Source: Eoetvoesia sp035555955
Lineage (GTDB): Bacteria; Pseudomonadota; Gammaproteobacteria; Burkholderiales; Burkholderiaceae_B
NCBI RefSeq assembly: GCF_035555955.1
Contig: NZ_DATMGA010000009.1
Coordinates: 10,370 to 74,369, forward strand
Reading direction: 5' to 3'
Length of the DNA stretch: 64,000 bases
Below the pieces are notes generated by a model that was not told where the DNA came from, made no database searches, and saw nothing but the letters and a program-made list of their open reading frames with translations. Below are positions 1 to 7,862 of this stretch, in pieces (positions within the stretch are counted from its first letter, which is position 1; each line of letters starts with the position of its first letter). Both the position numbers and the translations under genes were made by a program.

Positions 1-809
1 CCGCGCATTTCCTCCAGGCCCAGCATCTTCAGCAGATTCTCCAGCCTTTCGGTCGCCTTGCGGCGCGGCAGGTTCTTGTAGGTGGCGATGATCAATTCAT
101 TCTTCAATGAATGCTCCCAGCCGACCAGTTCGGTAACCGTGACCTGGTAGCCGTGCGCCTCAAGTTGAAGGCTGCGCAGCACATTGGTGGCCTGGCTGCC
201 GAATTCCCGCGTATGCAAGGGGTGGCGCCAGATCTCGGCCAGCGCGCCCGCCCCCAGCGAAGCGGCTTTGTTCCGTCGCAGCACACTGGCCACCTCGGCC
301 TGGCAGCACGGCACGACGACAATGTATTTGGCGTGCTTGTGCAGCGCAAACCGTATGGCGTCGTCGGTTGCGGTATTGCAGGCGTGCAGGGCGGTTACGA
401 TGTCAACGCGTTCCGGCAGCAAGCTGGACGTGATGGAGTCGGCCACCGACAGGTTCAGAAAGGACATGCCCGGAAACTCCAGGCGCTGCGCCAGGCGGGC
501 GGCACTTTCAACCAGTTCCTGGCGTGTTTCGATGCCATACAGATGCGATTTGTCTTTCAACTGCTTGAAAAACAGATCGTAAAGAATGAACCCGAGATAG
601 GATTTCCCCGAGCCGTGGTCGACCAGCGTAATGCCGTCGCGGCCCTGCTTCAGGTCCTCGAGCAGGGGCTCGATGAACTGGAACAAATGATAGACCTGCT
701 TGAGCTTGCGCCGGCTGTCCTGGTTCATCTTGCCGTCGCGGGTAAGGATGTGGAGTTCCTTAAGCAGTTCGATGGACTGTTCGGGACGGATTTCGTGGGA
801 GGAGGACAT
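1..809 (-). CDS. SAM-dependent methyltransferase (partial, C-terminus off the left edge)
   Basis: The minus-strand frame opens with ATG at 809 (MSSSHEIRPEQS) and stays open to the window edge, giving 269 residues without a stop. A glycine-rich SAM-binding motif I is readable as LVDHGSGKSYLGF near residue 70. It is followed by YGIETRQELVESA (motif II-like acidic residue) and by a Cys-Cys stretch VVVPCCQAEV. This arrangement resembles the Methyltransf_32 group of class I methyltransferases, cytosolic enzymes of mostly unknown substrate; some relatives act on RNA. The gene is divergent from the acyltransferase at 968. The substrate cannot be deduced from sequence, and the missing C-terminus prevents a length comparison. 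Confidence 0.72.
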   Translation of the reverse strand, partial: MSSSHEIRPEQSIELLKELHILTRDGKMNQDSRRKLKQVYHLFQFIEPLLEDLKQGRDGITLVDHGSGKSYLGFILYDLFFKQLKDKSHLYGIETRQELVESAARLAQRLEFPGMSFLNLSVADSITSSLLPERVDIVTALHACNTATDDAIRFALHKHAKYIVVVPCCQAEVASVLRRNKAASLGAGALAEIWRHPLHTREFGSQATNVLRSLQLEAHGYQVTVTELVGWEHSLKNELIIATYKNLPRRKATERLENLLKMLGLEEMR

Positions 810-967
810 GGGGGGCAACGCAACGAAACGTTCAGGAATGACCCTGCTAGTTTACCCAATATCGGCGGCGGGCCAGCATTGCCGGCGGCGGCTCATGCAC
901 GGGATTACCGCCCGCATCCCCGAATGGTACTATTGAGCCCTTTGGCAAAGACCGCACGCCTTCGGCA

Positions 968-1918
968 ATGGCTCGCGCCTCTGTGCCTGCTCCAGCCGAC
1001 GTCGCCGCTGGCCGTCGGCCCTTACCAGGCTATAACTTGAATCATAAATTACAACATGCCTTGACCGCGGGTTTATTGCGCGCACTTGCCGCATTGCCTT
1101 ACGGCCTGGTCGCCCGATCGGGCGAAGCCCTGGGCCGATTGCTGTACCGGCTTCCCAGCAAGCGCAAACGCATTCTGCATACGAACCTGCGCCTTTGCTT
1201 CCCGGAGAAGACCGACCAGCAACGCGACAACCTGGCGCGCGCGACATTCCAGCATGTCATCCGCAGCTATTTCGAACGCGGTGTGCAATGGTATGGCAGC
1301 GCCACGACGCTGACCCGCCTGACCGAGCTGCATAGCGCCATAGAGCTGGCCGACGTGTATGAGCAGCCAACCATTTTCCTGGGGTTCCATTTCACCGCCA
1401 TCGAGGCCGGATGCATGTATTACTCCATCCACCACGAAGTGGCTTCGCTGTATACCCCCATGTCGAACCGGGCAGCGGAAAACATCTCCCGCACGCAACG
1501 CTCGCGGTTCGGGACCGAAATGATTCCGCGCGGCAGCAGTGCGCGACAAACCCTCAGCGTCCTGAAGTCGGGCAAGCCCATCATGCTTGCGGCGGACATG
1601 GACTTCGGGCTGCGCGACTCGGTGTTCGTGCCGTTTTTCGGAGTGCAGGCCTGCACGCTGACCGCGGTATCCCGGCTGGCCAAGATCAGCGGCGCGCGAG
1701 TCGTGCCATTCGTGACCGAAGTGCTGCCCGGCTACCGCGGCTACAAGCTGCGCATTTTCGAGCCGCTTCAGAACTACCCCTGCGGCGACGTCAAGGCCGA
1801 TGCGCTATTGACCAACCAGTTCCTGGAAGCGCAAATACAGAATATTCCCGAGCAGTACTACTGGGTGCACCGCCGCTTCAAACGCCGCCCGGAAGGCGAG
1901 CCGTCCGTTTATCAGTAG
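968..1918 (+). CDS. LpxL/HtrB-family lysophospholipid (lipid A) acyltransferase
   Basis: A 316-residue protein of the bacterial lipid A biosynthesis acyltransferase family, which transfers a secondary acyl chain onto lipid A precursors at the inner membrane. The catalytic HX4E signature is visible as GFHFTAIEAG (His and Glu five apart). The family C-terminal pattern EQYYWVHRRFKRRPEGE is also present. A hydrophobic N-terminal segment (LQHALTAGLLRALAALPYGLV) fits a membrane anchor. The ATG at 968 lacks a clear Shine-Dalgarno. A TTG at 1037 (reading LNHKLQHAL) is an in-frame alternative that would give about 293 residues, closer to many family members. The exact position acylated is not deducible. 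The gene stands alone between the divergent methyltransferase and a LysR gene. Confidence 0.85.
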   Translation: MARASVPAPADVAAGRRPLPGYNLNHKLQHALTAGLLRALAALPYGLVARSGEALGRLLYRLPSKRKRILHTNLRLCFPEKTDQQRDNLARATFQHVIRSYFERGVQWYGSATTLTRLTELHSAIELADVYEQPTIFLGFHFTAIEAGCMYYSIHHEVASLYTPMSNRAAENISRTQRSRFGTEMIPRGSSARQTLSVLKSGKPIMLAADMDFGLRDSVFVPFFGVQACTLTAVSRLAKISGARVVPFVTEVLPGYRGYKLRIFEPLQNYPCGDVKADALLTNQFLEAQIQNIPEQYYWVHRRFKRRPEGEPSVYQ

Positions 1919-2053
1919 GCTGATCCACGTACAGGCGTCGCGGTCCATCGCGACGTATCGCCCGGGGCACGCCGAGCCGGCAGCAACGGCGCTGTCGCGA
2001 TCCGCATCCATGGTTTATGCTCGTCAGACGCAAACGATCCAAGGGGACTTCGC

Positions 2054-2974
2054 ATGCACGTTCATGCCAAGGCTATCAGGTATTTCGACGCGATACGAAG
2101 ATTGGGCTCGATCCGGGCGGCCGCGCGGCAACTGCATGTCGACCCTTCCGCGGTGAACCGCCAGTTGCTGAACCTGGAGGAAGAGATCGGTGAACCGCTG
2201 TTCGATCGCCTGCCCAAAGGCCTGGAACTGACCCAGGCGGGGGAAATCTTTGCCCAGCATGTCATTACCGTGCTTCAGGACGAACAGCGCACTCAGCTCG
2301 AACTGGCGAAGCTGCAGGGCATGGAACGGGGCGAGGTACGCGTGGCATGCGCCGAAGGGCTCAATACCGATTTCCTCCCCAACGCGCTGGAAACAATGAT
2401 GGCCCGCCATCCAGGGGTTCGCATCCAGACCTTCGCGCACGGCTCTACCCAGGTGGGGGAAAGAGTCCTGAACGGCGACGCGGATATCGGCGTCGCTTTT
2501 TCGTTGCCGCCGCGCGCCGAGCTTCGATGTCTTCAGGCAGAGCGCTTCAGGCTGGGAGCCATCATGGCCCCCAGCCACCCCCTTGCCAACAAACCCAGCG
2601 TCGAGCTGCGCGAATGCATCGGCTATCCGCTTATCCTGGCCAGCCCCGGCGTAGCCCTGCACACGCTGCTCGAGCCCTTTCTGGCCGCCCTGCCGTCCTC
2701 GCTGCCATCGCTCCTGCATACCGATTCCATCGAGCTGATGCGGCAACTGGCGGCGCGCGGGCGCGGGCTTGCATTTCATACCCGTGTCGGCCTGGACGCG
2801 CTGCTCGAGGATGGCCGGCTGGTCTACAAACGCCTGCGGGACAATGTGCCCGTGGCCCAACTGGGAATCTATGTCCGTGCCGAACGCACCCTGCCGCCGG
2901 CCATCGAGGTATGCGCCGCATTGCTGGGCGAAGAACTGCGGCGGTACGCCGGCCAGGAAGACCTGGAAACCTAG
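2054..2974 (+). CDS. LysR-family transcriptional regulator
   Basis: A 306-residue regulator with an N-terminal winged helix-turn-helix (residues 1-60, SIRAAARQLHVDPSAVNRQL followed by the family LFDRLPKGLELTQAG) and a C-terminal periplasmic-binding-like effector domain (about residues 90-295). The start is supported by an AAGGGGA Shine-Dalgarno seven bases upstream. It is co-directional with and 167 bp upstream of the Rieske oxygenase gene, so it probably controls that gene, although LysR regulators are more often divergent from their target. The effector is unknown. Confidence 0.88.
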   Translation: MHVHAKAIRYFDAIRRLGSIRAAARQLHVDPSAVNRQLLNLEEEIGEPLFDRLPKGLELTQAGEIFAQHVITVLQDEQRTQLELAKLQGMERGEVRVACAEGLNTDFLPNALETMMARHPGVRIQTFAHGSTQVGERVLNGDADIGVAFSLPPRAELRCLQAERFRLGAIMAPSHPLANKPSVELRECIGYPLILASPGVALHTLLEPFLAALPSSLPSLLHTDSIELMRQLAARGRGLAFHTRVGLDALLEDGRLVYKRLRDNVPVAQLGIYVRAERTLPPAIEVCAALLGEELRRYAGQEDLET

Positions 2975-3141
2975 GAAGCAAAAACCTCCGGACTTCGGAC
3001 CCGAAACATTCCCAGGCGCCACCGCGCAGCGTTGCAAAGCACGCAACACGATGCTGTTAATTTGCCAATATGCAGCAACACATCGGCTCCCTATACTGCC
3101 TCCATACAGCTTGAAAAAGTTTTGGCTGCCAAGGAGATGAT

Positions 3142-4212
3142 ATGGGCACTTTCGTGAACAACGCCTGGTATGTCGCGGCCTGGGGCAATGAAGTCAGGCG
3201 CGAACTATTGCCTCGCACCCTGCTCGGGCAGCAGATCCTGTTGTATCGCAAGGAAAACGGCGAGGCCGTCGCGCTTGTGGATCGATGCCCCCACAAATTG
3301 GCGCCTTTGTCGCTGGGCGAACTGAAAGGCGATTCCGTGCAATGCGGCTATCACGGCTTGACCTTCGATTGCTCGGGAACCTGCATACGTGTGCCGGGGC
3401 AACGAAACATTCCGACCGAGGCGCAAGTGCGGGCTTTTCCCGTGATGGAAAAATACAATGCCATATGGGTCTGGATGGGAGACCCCGAGCAAGCCGACAC
3501 AACCGCCATCATCGACGTTCCCCATTACGGCGACCCGGGCTGGGGGCTGGTCGATGGCCAATACCTGCACTTCAAGTCCAATTACCTGAACATCACCGAC
3601 AATCTCGTCGACCCGGCCCATACCAGCTACGTGCACAAGAACACCATCGGCAATGCCGCCGGCGAAGAGGTCGGCGTCAAGGTCGAGCAAAGCGACTCCC
3701 ATGTGCTGGCTTATCGCTGGATAAACGACGCGCCCCAGGTTCCGCTCGTCGAACGCATGGGCAAGCTGGCCGGCAATGTGGATAGATGGCAGTACTACTA
3801 TCTGCACCTGCCCTCGATTTCATACGTCGACTTCGGCTGTATCCCCGTGGGGACGGAGCCCACCGAAGCGAACAAGGACCGGGGGTTCCGCTCATTCAGC
3901 TTCAACTTCCTGACACCCGAGACAGAATCCACCACGCACTATTTCTGGCTTCATCTGCGAAACTACCACCCCGACGATCCGCAGGCCTCCGACGATGTGG
4001 CGCGCCTCATGAACCAGACATTCGAGGAGGACGCGACGCTGCTCGAATTCATTCAGCGCGAGCAGGAACGAACAGGAGTCAGGGAATATGCGCGCATCGC
4101 CATCGACAATGCGCCCTTGCGCATACGCAGGCAGATCGAACGGTTGCAGTCGAAGGAGCAATCCGCCGAGGCCGCGGCAATGGATTGCGAAGCAGAAACC
4201 GCCATACGCTGA
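3142..4212 (+). CDS. Rieske [2Fe-2S] aromatic-ring oxygenase, VanA-like large subunit
   Basis: A 356-residue oxygenase component of a Rieske non-heme iron system. The Rieske cluster ligands are C49, H51, C68 and H71 in CPHK...CGYHG. The mononuclear iron site includes the histidines of NLVDPAHTSYVH (H160 and H165). Length and layout match single-subunit type-I oxygenases such as vanillate O-demethylase VanA or phthalate-type dioxygenases. These need a separate ferredoxin/flavin reductase, and none is encoded nearby; the FMN reductase at 4267-4839 lacks a ferredoxin domain. A strong AAGGAGATGAT ribosome-binding site precedes ATG 3142. The substrate (an aromatic acid or its methyl ether) is inferred only from the family. 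Confidence 0.85.
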   Translation: MGTFVNNAWYVAAWGNEVRRELLPRTLLGQQILLYRKENGEAVALVDRCPHKLAPLSLGELKGDSVQCGYHGLTFDCSGTCIRVPGQRNIPTEAQVRAFPVMEKYNAIWVWMGDPEQADTTAIIDVPHYGDPGWGLVDGQYLHFKSNYLNITDNLVDPAHTSYVHKNTIGNAAGEEVGVKVEQSDSHVLAYRWINDAPQVPLVERMGKLAGNVDRWQYYYLHLPSISYVDFGCIPVGTEPTEANKDRGFRSFSFNFLTPETESTTHYFWLHLRNYHPDDPQASDDVARLMNQTFEEDATLLEFIQREQERTGVREYARIAIDNAPLRIRRQIERLQSKEQSAEAAAMDCEAETAIR

Positions 4213-4266
4213 CGGCTGTGCGCAGCTGGACGAAGCGCCCCGATTCAGGCGGGCCCCGGCCAGCCG

Positions 4267-4839
4267 CTATTTAGGCCTGGCATCCAGGCAGCGCTGCACG
4301 TACTGGGCAAACCCCGCCATGAACTGGGCCAGTTGCTGCCGGGTGCCGTCGTCGACAAGATTGCCTTCCTGATCGAACCGTTCGCCGGCGCGCGACACGA
4401 GCAGGCGCTGTTCGACCCACAACTGGGTGCCCAGCGTGCGCAGCACCGGCAGCCAGCCGCTTTGCGACAACACGGTTCCAAAACCGCCGGGGGAGGCTCC
4501 GATCAATGCCACCGGCTTACCCGTGAATATGCGCACGCCGTCGGCGGGAGGACGCGAAGCCCAGTCGATCGCGTTCTTGAATACGCCGGGAATGCCGTTG
4601 TTGTACTCGGGCGTGACCAGCAACAGGCCGTCGGCAGCCTCGATTTCGCTTTTAAGCCTGGCCACCGAAGCCGGAATGCCCTGCTCCTGCTCGATGTCCC
4701 CGTTGTACAACGGAACGTCGTCGATGGATGCGGCCTGAAGCGTCACGCCATCCGGCAAGGACTCCGCCGCCGCGCGAAGCAGCCCCCGGTTGTAGGAACG
4801 GCGGCGCAGGCTTCCGGCAATGCCAACCAGCTTGATCAT
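4267..4839 (-). CDS. NADPH-dependent FMN reductase family protein
   Basis: A 190-residue flavodoxin-fold flavin reductase/quinone reductase of the chromate-reductase (ChrR/YieF) type. Visible motifs are the N-terminal FMN-phosphate loop GIAGSLRRRSYN and the family signature PEYNNGIPGVFKNAIDW. These enzymes are cytosolic, dimeric, and reduce FMN, quinones or metal oxyanions with NAD(P)H. A GAGGAGAACG ribosome-binding site precedes the ATG. It is convergent with the Rieske gene and 36 bp downstream of the MFS exporter start-side operon mate, so it may be co-transcribed with that transporter. A partnership with the oxygenase is possible but not indicated by domain content. Confidence 0.85.
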   Translation of the reverse strand: MIKLVGIAGSLRRRSYNRGLLRAAAESLPDGVTLQAASIDDVPLYNGDIEQEQGIPASVARLKSEIEAADGLLLVTPEYNNGIPGVFKNAIDWASRPPADGVRIFTGKPVALIGASPGGFGTVLSQSGWLPVLRTLGTQLWVEQRLLVSRAGERFDQEGNLVDDGTRQQLAQFMAGFAQYVQRCLDARPK

Positions 4840-4875
4840 GAGCGTTCTCCTCGAGTAAATAATAATACCCCTAAC

Positions 4876-6123
4876 TCATCGGAATCGAACGGTCGAGCCG
4901 GCAACGGCGCTATTGGCCTGCCTGGCGGACACCGCTATATCGAGCGCCAGCGCCATTGCCATGGCAACTGCGCCAATGAAAAACAACCAGCGGTAATCGC
5001 CACCACTGCGGGAAAAGACGAAGGACAATCCGTACGCCGCGGCCGCCTGGGACAAAGCGAACCCCACCGTGGCGGTTCTCCAGGCGGAATTCTGTTGAGC
5101 GGGACGATGCGCCAGCAATTCCTGCACACGTCCCAGCACCAAAGGAACCGTGCCGGTGACAAATGCCCCCACAACTACGCTGGATGCAGCCAGCCAGAAA
5201 GCATCAACATCCAAGGCAGGAGCCGCCACACCGAATATTTCCAACGCAAAGGCGAAACGCAGGGCACGTCCGAAACCGATGCGATCCGCCAGCATGCCAG
5301 CCAGAACCGGGCCCGCGGTCGCCCCCGCGCCAAAGAGTACCCAATATCCGGCGCCAGCTCGAAGCCCCTGCCCAAGCCCACGCGCCACAAAGTCCACGAG
5401 AAAAATCATGTGCGGCACCCAGCCAGCCGCGTTCAAGGCATATTCGATATACAGCGGCCACAAGAGAAGCCTGGCCGGAGGTGCGCGATGACAAGGTTCG
5501 GCTGACGGCGCCGGCGTCAACGCATCGGAAGGCCATCCCCGCCAGGCAATCGCCGTCAACAGCAGAGAAAGAAGACCCAAACCGATCCAGGCCCCGCTCA
5601 GGCTCCCTCCAAGCAGCCACGGAACCATTGTGCCGGATGCAACAACCCCCGCGCCGACTCCCATGAAGATGGCCCCGCTTGCCACGCCGCGACGCGCTGG
5701 CGAAATCCCGGGTAGCACCAAGGGTGCGGCAAGCACCATAAGGGTGCCACCGGAAAAACCGGCAAGCAAGCGCCATGCGAAGAACCAAAGGAATGAAGCA
5801 GGATGGGCGCAGGCAAAGAAGGCAAGTGTTGCAAGCACCATTGCGCTTCGCAGCACCGTGGGCGTCGACACCCTGCCCGCAAGAAACCCGCCGGCCAGAG
5901 CGCCAGCCAAATAGCCCGCGAGGTTGGCAGCGCCCAAATATGCAGCTTTCGATGGGTCGAACCAGCGAGCATCGACAATGGCAGGCAATAACGGCGTATA
6001 CGCAAAACGCGCCAGCCCGATACCGACCAGGCTGGCGCAAAAGCCTGACAGCACTCCCCGCCATGCGGCCACAGTCCGGCCATCGCGCGTCTTGGTCTCC
6101 TGGTGGATTGCAGGCTTGCTCAT
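4876..6123 (-). CDS. YbfB/YjiJ-family MFS transporter
   Basis: A 415-residue inner-membrane protein with about twelve hydrophobic helices. The first, GFCASLVGIGLARFAYTPLL, carries the GLxRFxYTPLLP pattern typical of YbfB/YjiJ-type major-facilitator proteins, whose substrates are unknown. The start at 6123 (MSKPAIHQ) is chosen because it follows AAAGGA at good spacing; an upstream in-frame ATG at 6141 lacks one. It is divergent from the LysR gene at 6358 across an AT-rich 230-bp gap, a common arrangement for this exporter family. The FMN reductase gene lies immediately downstream. Confidence 0.85.
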   Translation of the reverse strand: MSKPAIHQETKTRDGRTVAAWRGVLSGFCASLVGIGLARFAYTPLLPAIVDARWFDPSKAAYLGAANLAGYLAGALAGGFLAGRVSTPTVLRSAMVLATLAFFACAHPASFLWFFAWRLLAGFSGGTLMVLAAPLVLPGISPARRGVASGAIFMGVGAGVVASGTMVPWLLGGSLSGAWIGLGLLSLLLTAIAWRGWPSDALTPAPSAEPCHRAPPARLLLWPLYIEYALNAAGWVPHMIFLVDFVARGLGQGLRAGAGYWVLFGAGATAGPVLAGMLADRIGFGRALRFAFALEIFGVAAPALDVDAFWLAASSVVVGAFVTGTVPLVLGRVQELLAHRPAQQNSAWRTATVGFALSQAAAAYGLSFVFSRSGGDYRWLFFIGAVAMAMALALDIAVSARQANSAVAGSTVRFR

Positions 6124-6357
6124 GAATAGTCCTTTGTCCATGTGAATGAAACAAGGCTACGCGCGATATCCAATCTTGAAAATTGAATTTATCAGATTAT
6201 TTATATCTATAAAAAAGATAAGTAGTAAACTTCAGCGGTAGATGATATTTCTGCTCAAAACGTCGCCAATGGCGCATATATTAAGAACTTCGGCCCGAGC
6301 GGCAACATCGCCCCGGCACGCTTCGCCATTACGCATTTCCATTTCAATAGGGAATAT
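6124..6357. promoter_or_regulatory. AT-rich divergent promoter region, MFS transporter / LysR
   Basis: A distinctly AT-rich stretch separates the two divergent starts, richest at 6175-6260 with runs such as TTATTTATATCTATAAAAAAG. It must contain both promoters and the LysR operator. I could not identify a convincing T-N11-A dyad by eye, so no exact site is claimed. Confidence 0.45.
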
Positions 6358-7251
6358 ATGGACATAGCTGATCTGAAAACATTCGAGGCGGTCGCCCGCC
6401 ACGAAAGCATGAACAAGGCGGCAACCGAGTTGCATACCGTTCAGTCAAATGTGACAACACGGATCCGTGCCCTGGAAACCGAACTTGGCGTCGAGCTTTT
6501 CAAGCGCCATGCGCGGGGGGTCGTAACGACTCCGGCGGGACAACGCCTCCTGCCTTTCGCAAACAGGGTCGCCAAGCTCATCGCCGAAGCCCGGACAGCC
6601 GCCAAGGATGAGGGCACGCCCAACGGCTCTCTTTTGCTGGGCGCATTGGAAACCACGACGGCACTTCGTCTGTCTCCGCTTCTAACGGATTTCGCCAGAC
6701 GCTATCCGGATGTCCGCCTCGTCGTCAACACCGGCACGACGGCCAAACTGCTGCTCGAAGTCCTGGAGTCGCGGCTGGACGGCGCTTTTGTCGCAGGGCC
6801 GGTCACGCATCCCGACCTGCATCAAGAAACAATCTTCACCGAAGAGTTGGTACTAGCTACCAGCCCCGCCATCCAATCGCCAAAAGACCTGGCGAATGCC
6901 ACAGAGCTACGCACAGTTGTCTTTCAATCCGGATGCTCTTATCGACAACGGCTGGAATCGTATCTATCGGGCCTGGGCATCGTGACGGCCAAACCCCTGG
7001 AGTTCGGCTCGCTCGACGCCATCCTGAGCTGTGTTTCCGCCGGCATCGGAATCACACTGCTACCGAGAGGCGTCGTCGTGCAGGCAGCCGAAACCAAGAA
7101 AATCGCCCTGCACCGCCTTCCCCGCGAACAAGCGCACGTTCAAACGCTGTTCATCCGCCGCCGCGATAGCTACGTTTCCAGTGCGCTCTCGGAATTCCTG
7201 CAAGCAGCGGCTCGCTTTCACCAGACTGGCCGATATCAGGAGCATATGTAA
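6358..7251 (+). CDS. LysR-family transcriptional regulator (divergent from MFS gene)
   Basis: A 297-residue LysR protein. The N-terminal helix-turn-helix reads SMNKAATELHTVQSNVTTRI and is followed by LGVELFKRHARGVVTTPAG. Residues from about 90 form the substrate-binding-like domain, including the family pattern LEFGSLDAILSCVSAGIGITLLP. It shares the AT-rich intergenic region 6124-6357 with the YbfB-type MFS gene, so it probably regulates that transporter and itself. The downstream MaoC gene is co-directional after 62 bp and may be in the same transcript. Confidence 0.87.
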   Translation: MDIADLKTFEAVARHESMNKAATELHTVQSNVTTRIRALETELGVELFKRHARGVVTTPAGQRLLPFANRVAKLIAEARTAAKDEGTPNGSLLLGALETTTALRLSPLLTDFARRYPDVRLVVNTGTTAKLLLEVLESRLDGAFVAGPVTHPDLHQETIFTEELVLATSPAIQSPKDLANATELRTVVFQSGCSYRQRLESYLSGLGIVTAKPLEFGSLDAILSCVSAGIGITLLPRGVVVQAAETKKIALHRLPREQAHVQTLFIRRRDSYVSSALSEFLQAAARFHQTGRYQEHM

Positions 7252-7313
7252 GAGGTTTTCCCTGCGGCCAGCCTACCGCGGCCATACACCACCGACAAAA
7301 AGGAATCCGTTAA

Positions 7314-7775
7314 ATGCCGACAAACGCTTCTCAAGAAAAAATCCACCTCGACGATATTGCGCCGGGCGATGAATTCCTCAGCTCCGAATACCTGGTCGAC
7401 GCCGGCCAGATCGTTGATTTCGCCCGGCAGTTCGACCCTCAGCCTTTCCATCTCGATGAAGCCGCCGCAAAGAACACGTTCTTCCGCGGCCTGGCGGCAA
7501 GCGGCTGGCACACCGGAGCCATCACCATGAAGCTGCTGGTGGAAAGCCTGCCATTCGCGCAAGGCGTCATCGGAGCGGGCGGCGAGATATCCTGGCCGCG
7601 CCCCACCCGGCCTGGCGATGTTCTTCACGTGAAAAGCACGGTGATCGACGTCGCCGCGTCCCGATCCAAGCCAAACCAGGGCATCGTAACGGTGGAAAGC
7701 CTCACTCTGAATCAAGACGGCGAAGTGTGCCAGCGCCTGGTCGCAAAATTGCTGGCATTCCGAAAGCCGGCCTGA
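7314..7775 (+). CDS. MaoC-family (R)-specific enoyl-CoA hydratase-like protein
   Basis: A 153-residue hot-dog-fold protein with the MaoC signature: FARQFDPQPFHLDEAAA, where the Asp and His occupy the hydratase-2 catalytic positions, then FFRGLAASGWHT. Such enzymes hydrate trans-2-enoyl-CoA thioesters or act in related acyl-CoA steps in the cytosol. It is a stand-alone short form, possibly dimeric. It lies 62 bp downstream of the LysR gene. No acyl-CoA ligase or dehydrogenase is adjacent, so the pathway is unknown. Confidence 0.83.
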   Translation: MPTNASQEKIHLDDIAPGDEFLSSEYLVDAGQIVDFARQFDPQPFHLDEAAAKNTFFRGLAASGWHTGAITMKLLVESLPFAQGVIGAGGEISWPRPTRPGDVLHVKSTVIDVAASRSKPNQGIVTVESLTLNQDGEVCQRLVAKLLAFRKPA

Positions 7776-7831
7776 ACGGCGGAAAAGTCTCCGTCATGGC
7801 CGCCACGGATGCATTATCTATACTACAATTC

Positions 7832-7850
7832 AAGAATGATTCCTATTCAA
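7832..7850 (+). promoter_or_regulatory. Possible degenerate Fur box upstream of the iron permease
   Basis: The sequence around GAATGATTCCTATTC, just upstream of the iron permease start, partly resembles the Fur consensus GATAATGATAATCATTATC. A TATACT at 7819-7824 could be a -10 element. The match is weak and made by eye; iron regulation is expected from the gene's function rather than proven by the site. Confidence 0.25.
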
Positions 7851-7862
7851 ATTAAAATCGCA

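Noticed and set aside
111..1040. 309-codon plus-strand frame over the left-edge methyltransferase
   Set aside because: Antisense to a gene with clear SAM-binding motifs; no family resemblance of its own.
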